Assembly (NCBI GenBank): GCA_017979445.1
Contig: CM030717.1
Coordinates: forward strand, 16,231,288 to 16,295,287
Origin: Akebia trifoliata
Taxonomy: Eukaryota; Streptophyta; Magnoliopsida; Ranunculales; Lardizabalaceae
Length of the DNA stretch: 64,000 nucleotides
Direction of reading: 5' to 3'
Both the position numbers and the translations under genes were made by a program. Of this stretch, positions 34,041 to 46,389 are shown piece after piece; the first letter of the stretch is position 1, and each line of letters starts with the position of its first letter. Under the pieces are notes generated by a model. The model had not been told where the DNA came from, searched no databases, and saw only the letters and a list, made by a program, of their open reading frames with translations.

Positions 34041-35365
34041 ATAATATGTGATTTGAAACTCAAGATGTAGTAAGGATAGTGCTGATACATTTTATAACAT
34101 CTTCTATAATTCCATCGATATAGGCGAGTATCTATTTCGTGTTGAACAACACCCAAGCTTGTACCTAACATACCCTCATATGATCACACGAACAAGTCTT
34201 TTGAAATTTCTGAGTAAATTCATTATCCCCTCGTGTTCCTTTAGGGATAAGATGGTTTCTATTTGAATCTCTTTAGGAATTATTTTTTGTTTCAAGGTCA
34301 AAGACCTTTCCTTTCTCGATTAAAGGTTGAGCCTGACTCTTATCTTCTTGTTCATAACCGAAATCTATCAAATTATTAGTTAATTCGTTAATGCGCTCGA
34401 GGTATTCAAAAATTTCCTTTATCCGATCAATTTTAGATGGGGCAACAGACACCTCTATAGACTCGATGAACTAACTTGACTCAATAGGAAAGAGTAGACT
34501 CAATCTAAGGAAGACATGACCTTACTGGAAAAAAGGACTCGAGCTAACCCAAATGACTCATGAAAACTCAAGACAAGTACCCACACGAGTTTGATTAGGA
34601 CTGAGGACTGAGATATTGCTTATAACCGGTAGGATTGAAGTACTATGATCTTCAAAGACTAACTGGACGATGTTGAGAAATTTTGAGGTCATTTCTGACT
34701 GTTGATTTGATATTGACGTTTACTCTAACTGACCGGATTTACAACCCTAGCTAGACGATGGACGATTGAGCTTAGACACAATGATAACCCTTAAACCTCT
34801 TTAAAAGGTGAACTTAACCAATTTAAGTGTCACCCCCTTGATAACATTTTAAATGAACCCTGAGATTTTATTGAATTTTGTGCACCAATCCATTAAACAA
34901 TTCATTAATGTAATGATTATTCAGAAAAATAATTTTATTGCACTCTTGAAAAATATTGACAAATAATGTTTTCATTGAATAAAAACTTCCACAAACATAT
35001 TTCAATAATTCTTCATGCAAAAATAGATTTTTTGTAAACAATTTTTTTCTGAAAAATATTTTTCTTCATTTTCTTTTTTTTAGAAAACATTTTCTTTTAG
35101 AAAACTTTTTGGGAAAGCATTTTCTTTTGGAAAACACTTTTTCTGGAAAATACTTTCCCTTCCTAAACCATTTTTGCTATTTGAAAATTTGATTTCTATT
35201 TCGATTTAAATGGTTCGGCCCATAATGATCGTTGGATCGAGATGGACTGGGTCAAGTTTAAAAATGGATTTTTTATTGGGTTGGTGTACCCAATGATACT
35301 GTAATTTCAAATCAGGTTAAACAACAAAAAATTTATCCTTGAGGACAAATCCGCACATTCCTGAT
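34041..35365. other. Element A internal, unreadable
   Basis: Minus-strand fragments such as 'IFEYLERINELTNNLIDFGY' (about 34440-34360) suggest a former coiled-coil coding segment, unidentified. At 35040-35170 there is a 'gaaaacattttctttt' low-complexity repeat. Confidence 0.35.
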
Positions 35366-35480
35366 CTCATCATTCATATACATTCATCTCATCATTCACA
35401 TGCATTCTGATCTCATCATTCACATGTGTTCTGATCTCATCATTCACATCACTCACATACATTCATCAATCACATGCATT
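35366..35480. repeat. ~25-bp tandem repeat
   Basis: Drifting copies of 'tctgatctcatcattcacat' (at least three) followed by 'cacatgcattcattc'-type partial copies. It lies in the element A leader. Confidence 0.7.
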
Positions 35481-35489
35481 CATTCAATA

Positions 35490-36470
35490 AACAACCCAGG
35501 AACACCCACGATAAGTTCGAGTCGTGACCTACTGGGAAGGTTTCTAGACTCTAAGCTTACTACGTGCAATGCATTTTTATCTGGCCACCCTTGCCCAAGC
35601 ACACCTATATACCTTTCGATACGTGGTGACTTGGTTTGATATACCATATAGGTGATAATCTAAAACCTCAATTCACTTCTCTGAAGTCAAAAACAGCCAG
35701 TTTGATCTCCAGTTGAGAGGTGGCGCACAATGCTGAGCAAGGGCCCACTTAAATACCTCTCGTACAGTAGGGTACAGCGGGGCAAGATCTCGCTTAGGCA
35801 CCGGTTTTGACCAAGAAGTGCAATTGATATACTTAGACTATCTTTTATACCTACGGGTACGAGTCAAGAGTTGTAGCTTTCATAAATGGTTTAGCATCCC
35901 ACGAGGGGACCGACCACGTACTAGTACTACGTTGGCAATCGGGACATGTGACTGTGTGGCTTACAATAGGTCAAAGGCTCAGGTCGCTCCAGCCTGGGTG
36001 CATCAATATACCTCTCAGAATCACCTGATCAGATGGTATTGATGTCCCCAATTTGATATACCCTAAGGTACGTGACTGGAGTTGTGGGTTTCATGAATGA
36101 CGTCGCATCTCCGAAGAGACCGGGCCACGCACTAGTGCCACGTTGGCTAAATGGGACGTGTAAGTGAGTAAAACATTAAACGTGCATGTGGTGTGTGCAA
36201 AACAGGGTGGGGTGTGCCCGGGACCTTTTTCAAACAAATGGGCCCATGGATCCAATCAAACCAATCATACATTTAATCAAAACCAAAATCATTCAAATCA
36301 TATGAATATTCAATTAAGATCACATTATTCCCATCACATAAGCACATTAACATTACGATCAACATCAATCATGTATTTCAAGCAAGATCATGGTAAATTA
36401 ATCAATAAATATGGCATATGATAACGATCAAACAAACATTGCAATAGGCATAATTTTTATAATTTTTAAG
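35490..36470 (-). other. Element A leader, shared with element B
   Basis: Parallels 58405-58447 plus 60476-61440 in element B almost block by block ('cacccacgataagttcgagt', 'actacgtgcaatgca', 'gaccgaccacgtactagtac'). The comparison shows exactly where the family II solo LTR entered element B. Open frames here lack domains. Confidence 0.7.
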
Positions 36471-36562
36471 GTCCAATCAATGATCACTTTTGGGTGATCC
36501 AAAATAAATCGAGATTCCAATAGGTGTTACATTGATGATAGAATGACAATGGTTGAGATGAG
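36471..36562. repeat. Inverted-repeat arm flanking the 192-bp repeats (left)
   Basis: Starts CCAATCAATGATCACTTTTG. The reverse complement of 37175-37258 begins CCAATTAAGGATCACTTTTT and remains similar for about 80-90 bases. The same arms occur in elements B and F. Confidence 0.7.
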
Positions 36563-36629
36563 CTCACTCTCAAGAACATTAATTGTGCCAACATTAGATA
36601 AATTCAGATTTTCTGTGAATTAGGAAAAT

Positions 36630-37190
36630 ACAATCTGAACTTGCATCGATGATATCTAAGGCTCCCGATAACGAAATCGAGTGAACTCAAGTTCTAAATT
36701 AATCTACTCGATGAGATCTACATTTTATTAATAGCTGTCCAGACTTAGTTCTCACCAGAATGTTCTGTAAAAACGTTTTAACGTTGCTGTCCCAACTTTC
36801 ATTCAGAAATAATTTCAGATTTACAGATTGAACTTGCATCGATGATATCTAAGGCTTCCAATAACGAACTTGAGTGAACTCAGATTCTAAATTAATCTAC
36901 TCGACGAGATTTATGTTTTATTAAAGGCTCCCAGACTTAATTCTCACTAGAACATTCTCTAAAAAAGTTTTAACATTGCTGTCCCAACTTTCATTCAGAA
37001 ATAATTCCAGATTTACAGATTGAACTTGCATCGATGATATCTAAGGCTTCCGATAACGAAATTGAGTGAATTCAGATTCTAAATTAATCTACTCGACGAG
37101 ATCTATGTTTTATTAAAGGCTCCCAGACTTAATTTTCACTAGAATATTCTTTAAAAATATTTTAATATTTCTGTCCAACCTTCATCATTC
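36630..37190 (-). repeat. Three tandem copies of a ~192-bp repeat (element A)
   Basis: The phrase 'gaacttgcatcgatgatatc' recurs at 36637, 36830 and 37022 (spacing 193 and 192). Each unit also has 'ttaatctactcga', a 'ttttatta' block and 'cattgctgtcccaac'. Element B has three copies at the same place. Confidence 0.9.
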
Positions 37191-37258
37191 CATCATTTTC
37201 ATAGGTCAATTTGAATCTTTCATTATTTAGGGGTCATCAAAAAGTGATCCTTAATTGG
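37175..37258. repeat. Inverted-repeat arm flanking the 192-bp repeats (right)
   Basis: Reverse-complement partner of 36471-36562. Confidence 0.7.
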
Positions 37259-37414
37259 AAAAAAAAAATGCAATACCCAAAATCATTAAAATCAAGACAA
37301 AAAATAAATAAATAAAAAATAAATAAAATAAATTCAACTAAATAATAAAAAAAAATCTAGGTCATCTTGGCAATGCTCCCATACTTGGGGTTTTTCAAGT
37401 TTGATCCTCAATAG

Positions 37415-37432
37415 TCCCCAGTGGAGTCGCCA
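37415..37432 (-). other. Primer binding site of element A
   Basis: Minus strand TGGCGACTCCACTGGGGA, one base inside the 5' LTR. It is complementary to the end of a tRNA ending ...GGAGTCGCCA, which I recall as tRNA-Arg; this would fit the Ogre/Tat lineage. Confidence 0.85.
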
Positions 37433-37433
37433 C

Positions 37434-39171
37434 TGAAAGCGCCCTCGATCCGCGGGGTGCGCGGATCCACTTTTGACCCTTGAGGTTTGGGAGTCGCCAC
37501 CTAGTTATTGTGGTCTAGGAACCAAACTGACTCTAACATGGATAAAAAGAACTAATCTACCATAAAAAAATTTGAATTCGGGGATCATGTTACGGGGTTG
37601 GAAGGTGTTAGGCACCAACCCCGCCCGGCCAAAGCCGGTCTCTACTAACTTCCCAAATATATCACATTGCTAAAAACCTAGATAAAAATAAAAAAATTAC
37701 ATACCTTTCCGATAACAAGGATTTTGTTCCCTCAGATCCAACAAAAAGAGCTCATTGTACTGTATTCCCTTGCTTCGTTCTGTCTCCGGATTTGACTTCG
37801 GATCTCCTAGATCAAGGTATCTCCTTGTTTTTGGATCTGAACTCTTCAAGTTTGTTGCGGATTTGGGGGTGTTTTTGGAGTGATTTTAGGTGTTTTCTAG
37901 ACTAAAATTGAAGGAGGGATGTTAGGTAAGGAGTTGGGGCTCCAAAACTAGGGTTTATGGGGGGCTAGGGGAGCTTCTAGACCTACTTCTCTTAGGGTTT
38001 ATGATTTGATACGAAAATAGGGTGTCAGCACCTCTATTTATAGATATTTTTTAAGGTTGATTTGGATAGAGTTAGTGTTTAATTAGAGATCTTTTAATTA
38101 GAGTTGTGTTTTAGTTAAAATTATTTTAGGTATAATTGTGTTTTAATTAGAATTATTTTAGGTAGAATTATTTTTAAATTAAAACTCTATTAGATAGAGT
38201 TATTATTTAATTAGAGTTCTATTATGACTTTTGGTCTTATTTGATTGACTTTTAATGTTTTGACTTTAGTCTTAATTGATTGACTTTTAATATCTTGACT
38301 TTAGTCTTGCTTAATTGACTTTAATTTTGACTTCAGTCTCACTTGATTGACTTTAATACCTTGACTTTAGTCTTCATTGATTTACTTTTAATTTTTGGAG
38401 AACCCCCTCTAAAATATCTTTAATTCTTTGGACCCCCAAATGGAGGGGTCCTTAAAGAAATATCCCACGAACCCTCAACAATTTTACCCGAAAGTTCGAT
38501 TGATCGATTTTTTAGGTTCAAAATTTTAAATTAATCTCATTAATGTTTTACTTTAATTATTTAATATTTTATTTATTAATTTCGAATTTTTTAATTATGA
38601 AAATTGTGAAATTACCGTTTTACCCCCGGAGATGACTTTTCACGTTTCAAGTCGATTTTTAATATTCTAGGATGTTTTAGAATTGATTTTTCGTAAGGAA
38701 TTCAATGAAAATATTGGTTTGTGTTATTTATGAAATTTTTTTGTGTGAAATGGTCGTGAACTTTATGAGGGGCATTTTCATAATTTTGTCAAATTCTGTT
38801 AAAATTGGTGAAATGATTTATTTGGTTCCGATTTGTTATTTTATGTGTTTGAATGGGTTTTCCTAAGCGTAACGTAGGCTCTAGGGTTGTTTTGAGGTTA
38901 GGGGTATTTTGGTAATTTGGTCAATTTTAGTAATTTTTATCGTGAAGCTTCTTTTTGGTCTGCAAGATGATGGTTTCTATGTTTCTGGGGTCGTATTTTC
39001 CTAACGTAGCGTGGTTTCTAAGGTTTTGTCAATTTGAGATACCTCATCTGGATTTCTGAAACACATCTGGTAACAAAATAAAGCAATGGAATACACATCC
39101 ATCATTGGGAATCATTGCGATCGGGTTAACAAGTTGATTAATCAGGCGGATGCAAAAATGGGGTGTCTACA
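37434..39171 (-). repeat. 5' LTR of element A
   Basis: 1738 bp, minus strand from TGTAGACACCCC (39171) to GGGCGCTTTCA (37434). TATA box (minus) at 38035-38042; TTGACT array at about 38245-38370. Nearly identical to the 3' LTR. Confidence 0.95.
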
Positions 39172-40245
39172 CACTCCCATTGAATTCCTTACAAAAAACT
39201 AATTTCAAAACATCCCAAAACAACCTCTCAATCCAAAAATCCTCTTTGAGGGCAAAACGGTAATTTTCCAACCTTAAAAATTTAAAATTTTAAAATTAAT
39301 AATTAAAACATTAATTAACGTAAAGTGAAATCTTAATAAATTGACTTCAAATTTTGAATAAATAAAATCAATCAATCAAACCCACGGGTCAAATTTTAAG
39401 TGGGGACTTATTTATTTAAGTGGGGCCTACATGATATTTATAAAAGACCCCTCCATCTGGGTCATAAAGAATTAAAAATACAATTAGGAAGTTTTTTTAA
39501 AAATACTAAAAAATACTCTTTCATTGTACGTAAGATTCAAAATCTTAATTCAAGATACCTAATTAAATCCTAATTAAACAACTTAATCTTATCTTGAAGA
39601 AACCTAGTCAAATTGAAAAAACTCCCAAAAATCTTTATAAAAAGGAGCCTTCACAACCTAAACTCGTAGGTCAAGTAAAATCCTAGAAAAGAGATGCCAA
39701 AAACTCTTTCCAACCTTCTCAAAATCCTAAATCTGAAGCCCTAAGTCCTTACTTAACACTCAAGCCCTATTTTTTTATTCAAAAACACCGAGAGATCCTA
39801 AAAAAACACTTAGAAACCCTCAAAATACCCAAAAAAATCATAAAATATTCAGATCTAGGAGAAGAATACCTCATCTCAGATATCGAGAGCGGATTTAGTG
39901 ATTGAGACAAAAGTAAGAAGACTCACACGAGGAACGCTCTCCGCTAGTTTTGAAGGAATCGACCATCGCAGTCACCTAGGTAAAAAAAAAGGTATTGTTT
40001 TATTTTAATTGTTTAGGTCGTTATTTTTGCAATGTAAATTTTTAGGAAAATAGATATCGACGTTTGTTGGGCGGGATTGGTGTCTAACACCAATCCTGTA
40101 ATGTGATCCCCAGACCAGTTCTTTTTGTAAATCAGTACTTTTTTATTTATTTTGAGTCATGTTTCGATTCCTAGACCATAAAACTAGGTTGCGACTCCCA
40201 AACACTAAAAAAAAGATCCGCACATGTGGATCGAGGACCCTTTTA
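39172..40245 (+). repeat. Old family I solo LTR, right part
   Basis: Continues the LTR that starts at 28134, after the CACTC duplication at 39172-39176. It ends CCCTTTTA at 40245, with the usual TTTCA changed to TTTTA, and is followed by GTGTG (aged TSD) and not by a primer site. TATA-like 'tttataaaaagg' near 39630. Confidence 0.85.
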
Positions 40246-41039
40246 GTGTGAAACCAAGATTGTTGGAGTCCCACGTAATCTTCTCTCCATGAGTCATAAA
40301 GTTAAGTAATTTTTTTTAAAATGAGTCTACAACAGCATACCTTTTGAGATTCAAAAGGTTAGAACCACCTTCGAGAGCATGAGATGAGCTTGAAGCCGCA
40401 AGATCGAGGTTGACCAAATTTTCCAAGGCATGAGTGGGCTTCTTTGATGCTCTAAGAGTAAAAATTGAGAAAAATTGTTCATGAGGAGAGTAGGGAGGTA
40501 CCAAAATCATGCACAAATGGGCCCATAAAGCCTTGATCATTTGATTTTACTTGTTTTAGGCCTCTCAAGACCTTGATCACTCAATTGCAATTACGTCGGG
40601 CCTGTTGAGACCCCAATACCGCATTTGCAGTCATTTTGGGCTATTTGAAGGCCTAATCACGCCAATCATACCATGAAGGCCTTCATAGGCCCACACATTT
40701 TAACACGCGTTTGGGCCATTGGGAGGCCTCAACAATGCAAAATATATAACTAGGGCATTTCGAGACCTTAATCAGTCAATTGCATTCTCATTGGGCCTGT
40801 TGAGGCCCAAATCTCTCGCAACACACACTTCGAGGTCTCATAAAACCCCGATCAAGTAGAATGCTAACTATGAATCTCATGGGACCCCACACACTCAGCT
40901 CAATCACTTTAAGGCCTTTGAAGGACAAGAATCACTCAAGCTATATTCAAGGATCTCATCCCGACAAATCCAAAATAAAATTATATATATATATATAATG
41001 TGTGCTAGAATGAAAAAATGTATACAATGCTCATAAAAA
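40246..41039. repeat. Degenerate 'GGGCCTGTTGAGG' repeat region
   Basis: About 40550-40930 contains roughly ten drifting phrases of the type 'gggcctgttgaggcccaaatc' truncated and varied, at 40-60 bp spacing. The 74-codon minus frame at 40316-40540 has no domain. A TA repeat lies at 40982-41000. Confidence 0.4.
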
Positions 41040-42960
41040 ATAAAAATACATCCGATGCACACCTTCTAAGACCTACCCTTGTCTGAAACAGGGGCATCCA
41101 GGAAGGTAGAGTTGACACCTATCAAATCCACATCACGAAATCTCGAGAAGACAAAATCGGTCCCAAAGGAAGTTGGTAAGTCGTGCACCCCCAACCCCAT
41201 ATCTAAAGCCTCTGCAAGGTCAGCAATAGGAATCGAGGGTCGGGTGGAAAGACCAATATCATTAGAGGCCTGAAATAGACAAATAGAAGCAATCAAATTA
41301 CAAACAAGTATATGGGCAGGCTAATGACATGGAACAACTAAAATAAAAATCTACCTAAGTATGAGGGGGCGGATGAGTTGATGTGTTGGCCCCATCATAA
41401 CGTCGATGATAATCCTAAAACACCACAAGAAACAAACAACTAAGGATTAAGCGACAATAATATAGGTGTATAACTGAAAAGAGTACGGTAAAATAAGAAT
41501 GTACCATCTCCGCTTGTGAGCAAGATTCCCGTATGGCTAGCATCATCTCAAGCTCATGGATGCATTTCGTTTGAGCCACCACCTCTGCCTGAGCAATACT
41601 TTACCTACTCTCCATCTCCGCACATCAAGCTACCTAAGCCTCAATCACACTGTACCTCTCTCAAAGGTGATGCAAAGCATTAGCCTGAAAAAAGAACAAG
41701 ATTATGAGACATTGCACTGTACAAAAAATCAAGAATGTGTTGTATCCTTGTGCTCTCGAATGAAGATCCCGTCGATCTCAGTAATCCTGGCACAGACAGG
41801 CATAACATGCACCAAGCAACCAATGGAGACTATCCTAAACCAGCTAATGTAGCCAGCCTCCACTAGAAGCTCCTATGCCGGTGCCCCCCATCGTAGAGGA
41901 CGTCATCGGAGCAATTAAGATATTGAGAGTTCAATCGTGCTGAAAGTACAATTGCTGTCCGAAGTAGTATACATAAGAGAGAAGACCGATGAAATATGGA
42001 TAGATCTCTCGTTGCACATCCTGATTGAAAGCCACCACATCTCTTGGTGCTTTTGAAAAAACTAAGGAAGCTCTGGGAAGGAGTCAGAGAAGATCTGCAA
42101 AATAGAGGACAATTAGATTACATGCACCAAAAGAAAAGTCTAACACTACAAAAAAATAAAAGACTGCTCACCTCATGAATATAACATCTGTCGAAGCGGG
42201 CCCGAGCACTGCAAGAGTTGCTCTTGATGGTGCACAAATCTCGTGTCTCCCAAAAAGTGCCAAGAAGATAGCCCTTGTCAGGGTGGCGTATGGTAAGGAG
42301 ATAGTAGGGGAAAAAACATGGATGAAATGTTGAAAGGAAAAGAAAGTAATAAAATCAAGCTACTAGATCATAAAGTTCCGAACCCGATTTTGGTAAACTG
42401 AACCCAGCCTTGGTAAATTCCGAACCCAGCCTCAAGAAAGCTCCAAGCCTGACCTTGGCAAATTGTACCCCTTCGATTCTCTGTAAATAGTGCTTACTAG
42501 TCATAATGGTCCTCCAACTGCCCCTGAGATTATTGGAGGGATAATGAGTTGGCACATCCATCCTCACGTACATTGATACATGGTCGCTTAGCCCTACTAA
42601 GAGAGGAGTGTCTGACACCCTTTTGAGCCTCTATTGGTATATCAGTGCAAGCACCCTCTACCCCATAGCATCTACCACCTCGTCTATCTCTGCCAACAAC
42701 ATCCTTTACTCCGCCAGTTCGACCTCCCCCATGCACGTGTCGAATTGTAGATTGAATTGCTCGTCGGGGCCTCATCAGACTGGGTCACCTCCTCCGTGGG
42801 CGATGACTTGAAATTCTCATGCTCGTAACGATCTCTCAAAGCCACTCTGCTCTCGACCTCGCTAATGAGAGCTACCCAGCTCCCTCGAATAGGTACCATC
42901 AACATAAAGAGTATACCATTCAATGAGAACTAACCAAACTCCTAAACTAAGCCAAGCTAA
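41040..42960 (-). pseudogene. Unrecognised degenerate multi-exon gene
   Basis: On the minus strand, coding-like blocks are separated by intron-like stretches with splice-like borders. About 42300-42170: 'HPDKGYLLGTFWETRDLC' and 'RARFDRCYIHE', then GTGAGC. About 42090-41930: 'APRDVVAFNQDVQREIYPYF', 'LLSYVYYFGQQLYFQHD'. About 41690-41500: a helical block 'AEVVAQTKCIHELEMMLAI' between TTTTTTCAG and GTACAT. Upstream, 42920-42620 has 'ELGSSH'- and 'LLAEIDEVVDAMG'-type pieces. In-frame stops, mainly former CAG/CGA to TAG/TGA, kill it. I do not recognise the family; a transposon-borne gene is likely. Confidence 0.4.
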
Positions 42961-43431
42961 CCCATTAACAATAAAAAATCGAGACTCCATCCAAATCATT
43001 GACCTTCCCCTAACAGACCTAACCAAAACCTTAGTCTAACTCACCCTACCCAAAACCAACTCCAATCCAAAAAGACCCATTCAAAACCTCTTGACTCAAT
43101 CCTCACACCACTTAAAACCCGACAAACCAATCTAAGAACCCGATGAACTATCTTCCCTAGTGTCCATACCTCATTACCCCCAAACCCACAAATCCCTACC
43201 TCAACTAGACTCAACCTACCCAAAATACTCACCGAAAAACTCACCTAAGCATTATCCAAGCCAATTCACTCGTTGACCCAAACCAATTCAAAAACCTAAC
43301 ACCTAACCTACCTGTCGCAAACCTAAAGTCCATTCCAACTCAATTAAACCCATACCCAAGAAATATATCTCAACATTCAAATAGGCCTTATGATTTCTAG
43401 GACACATGTTCAATAGAAAACATCAACTAAG
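42961..43431. other. C/A-rich flank of element E, no gene
   Basis: Runs of 'cctaaccaaaacc'-type sequence without motifs; the open minus frames arise from G-poor composition. Confidence 0.4.
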
Positions 43432-45302
43432 TGTAGACACCTCAATTTGAACGAGCCCCACTCGAAAAGATCCAAAAATATCAACTTTTTTAATAAAATT
43501 CACCAATAGACCAAAAAAGCCCAAAACATCGAAACGTAAAATTAGAAGGCTCCTAAGACCCCTAATGTCTAATGGACTAATAATAGGACTTGGCATACTC
43601 CCCACCTTTCCCATCTTTCACCGCTCCTCTCTCGGATCCAAAATTACTCCAAGCCCGCTAAGGTCTGTCAACCCTCAATTCTCCAAAAATAATTTCTCAC
43701 CTCAGCCAACTTAGCCTAATCCTAACTCCATACCACTTAAAACCTAAAACTCACTTACCCTCAAAATCCCCCTCTTAAAATAAACCCTAACCAATCCCAA
43801 TAACCTAAAAGCCTAAGCCCAACACATCAAAGCCCACACCCATTATTCACATCAACCAATCAACTTTTGATCATCAAATGAACACTTGTCCTCACCACAA
43901 CTCATCTACCAAAGATCATTCTACCCAACCTAACCCATCACTTCTCTCTAACAAAACCACCTCCACACTCTATGTTATAAATCAAACTCATCACCTTTCT
44001 CTAACACAAGTACCAACCCACATCCCTCATCATTCACTCTAAACCTATTCTCACAAGTCATCCCCACACCCCTTCCCCCTAATCAACTCATCTAATCACT
44101 CCATCTACATAGCTTTTTGACACTTTTCACCATCCCTTTAACCCTTCCAAAACCTAACCACCTAACCCTTTACACAATTCTTTTTTTCAATCAAGCACCA
44201 CACCTTCTCATCTCACTTAATACTCAATTTCATTCTTTCAACCAAATATCACATCAAATACTCAACCCAAATGTGTTGGGGTAGATCTAATCTATTTAGA
44301 TAAAAAAAAAGTATCCATTTACCTACATTCCACAAATACCCTCCTCTCAACTCTAAATTTCATACTCTTCACCCTCAAACTCATGCCAATATCTACTCTT
44401 CTACTTTTTTACCATATCCTACCTTCAAAAGCAATCCTCAACACTTATAAATACCCCTCACCTTTTAAAAAGGTATCGAAGTCTAAAAGAAAAGAAAAGT
44501 AATTGTCTCAACTCTCAACTCTTCACACTTCATCTACTCTTAAAAAATTTCTATTCTCTCAACTCTATTAAGGACCAGGGAAGAAGAAGAAAAGGAAGGT
44601 CCAACCCTCATTGTAAGGTGAACATAAGCATTGTATCTCTTCCTCTCTCCCCTTTTACTTTCCCTCTCATCTTTTTTTTTTCTTTAAAAAAACCCTTAAG
44701 ATGTGATGTTCCCCCTCCTCTATCTCTAGTAGATCAAACTTCGATTAGGTTGAAAGTATAGGGGTTGTAACCACCTTTAAAAGAAAACATTTTAAACCCA
44801 CCAACTTATTTTGAGGCAATAAGTGTTTGGGTCCTTTTTAACCCATGAGAATGGATCCACAACCATTAGCCAATACTTTTTCAAAATAAATACGTATCGT
44901 TTTCAAGGCTAGATTTATTTAAGGATCCTCTCCTTCAATGAGATGATCCCTATAAGCTAAGTCGGTAGTGATTCCCTACTTAGGGTACAAGTTATCGACC
45001 GTTCAACTATTTTATTTTTTTATTTATTCCATCCGAAGATAACCAAGTTACTTTTTGAGGTTACCACCAATTGGTGAAAAGAAAATGGTGCTTAACACCT
45101 TCCCTTTTTTCTAATCGGATTGTTTACGTCGATCTTAGGTGGATTGGTATTTTTTCCGTACGAGAGTTACTAAATACCAAAAATGACATTTAAAAAAAAA
45201 ATGTACATCGGGTGAGCATTCATACCCTTTTACAAAAATGAATGGTAATGACTCCAAACCTTCGTAGAAGTGATTTTCAGAATAAAAAATCATGTATCTA
45301 CA
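43432..45302 (+). repeat. Family II LTR (5' LTR of element E)
   Basis: 1871 bp from TGTAGACACCTC to GTATCTACA. TATA box TATAAATA at 44446-44453. A primer site follows, so it is a 5' LTR. Its first 22 bases are identical to the minus-strand start of the solo LTR at 58448-60475. The U3 (about 43600-44450) is strikingly poor in G on the plus strand. Confidence 0.9.
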
Positions 45303-45304
45303 AC

Positions 45305-45322
45305 TGGTGACTCCACTAGGAA
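45305..45322 (+). other. Primer binding site of element E
   Basis: TGGTGACTCCACTAGGAA, two bases inside the LTR. It is three changes away from the family I site, so both families seem to use the same tRNA primer. Confidence 0.75.
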
Positions 45323-46389
45323 AGCTAGGTTCAACCCTTGTATCAACTCGATCATTTTGGAAAGAAATAAATAAAAGTTTTTTATTTGTTAGCTATTGTT
45401 GTTTGTTATTTGTATTTTTTTTCTTTTTTATTTACATGTTTAAGTTGTAATATTTATTTACATTTCTTCTATCATTATATGCTTGTAAGGGGGTCGATGA
45501 TGAAAAAAATGAAAACTGCACGAGTACTTGCGAGCATAGCCTATTGCACAAATCACCCCACCTTTAAAAATATCAAGCCCTGATGCTTAGTAGTTCTATG
45601 GCTTGAGATCGCTATTTCAAGTGTTGGAGATGAACACATCAAGTCAAATCATCAACTTACGATGTGTATATTCCGGTATGCATCGAGGTTTCCAGATCGG
45701 ATAACCGTAAATCCACCTATTACCATATGCATATGCCTGATTAGATGTGCTACGACATAAGTTCTAAATGAACACATCAACCCCCAATTATGGGTTGTAT
45801 TTATTTTCGAGGCCTCAAAGCCTAAGCTGTAAGCCTACGAAGGCAAGTTGTATAGTCCTAGGTAAGAGGGGAAAATCATTTTTTCTTAATTGTGCATATC
45901 ATCAAAAAGAAAAAAGAAAATATATATATATATTCTTCTTGCTCAAGCCAAAGGCAATTTACTTTAAGTTTGGACCAACAAAATTTTTAAAAAAATTGGC
46001 TGAAAATAGTTGTACTGGTCCGTGTTTCAAGCACGGACCAGTAAAAAATACCTTAGTCTATACTTGAAATACGAACCAATAAATAAATAAATATTTTTTT
46101 ACTCATTTCATCCCTTATATTAGTCTAGACAACTTTTCTCTTGGAATTTTTTTTTTTGAATTTTAAGGCTTAAAAATACTTAAATGAACCACTTTTATTG
46201 TTTAGGGCCCACCATGCGTCACCATTTTAAATAAGATCTTGAGTCTCCAAATTGAGTTCGTTTATTCTCTATCAATCAAAGTTAATCTTTATCCAACGAG
46301 GCACATTATTGACGTCAATCACAATCAAACCCATTATCATCGATTACCGAGGGTGCACTAAAATTGGGTCTATTACCCGTAACCACTCC
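45323..46389 (+). other. Element E internal, no coding seen
   Basis: Leader-like sequence; frames at 45386-45583 and 45768-46067 have no domain. Contains the hairpin at 46013-46043. Confidence 0.45.
46013..46043. other. Perfect 12-bp hairpin
   Basis: TACTGGTCCGTG, loop TTTCAAG, CACGGACCAGTA, followed by six A's. It is in the untranslated part of element E. Confidence 0.8.

Larger units (their letters stand above)
28592..39171 (-). mobile_element. Element A: 10.6-kb family I LTR retrotransposon (Tat-type Gypsy), nearly non-coding
   Basis: Two LTRs in the same orientation, primer site, polypurine tract and a perfect CACTC TSD define a complete element on the minus strand, nested in an older LTR of the same family. 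The 5' LTR is 37434-39171 and the 3' LTR 28592-30354. By eye they differ at roughly 30 positions plus a few indels (about 2%), so the insertion is fairly recent. The ~7-kb interior holds only a damaged integrase (33593-34040). Gag, protease and RT are absent, so the element must have moved with enzymes from another copy. The rest is leader repeats and 3' minisatellites. Confidence 0.93.
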
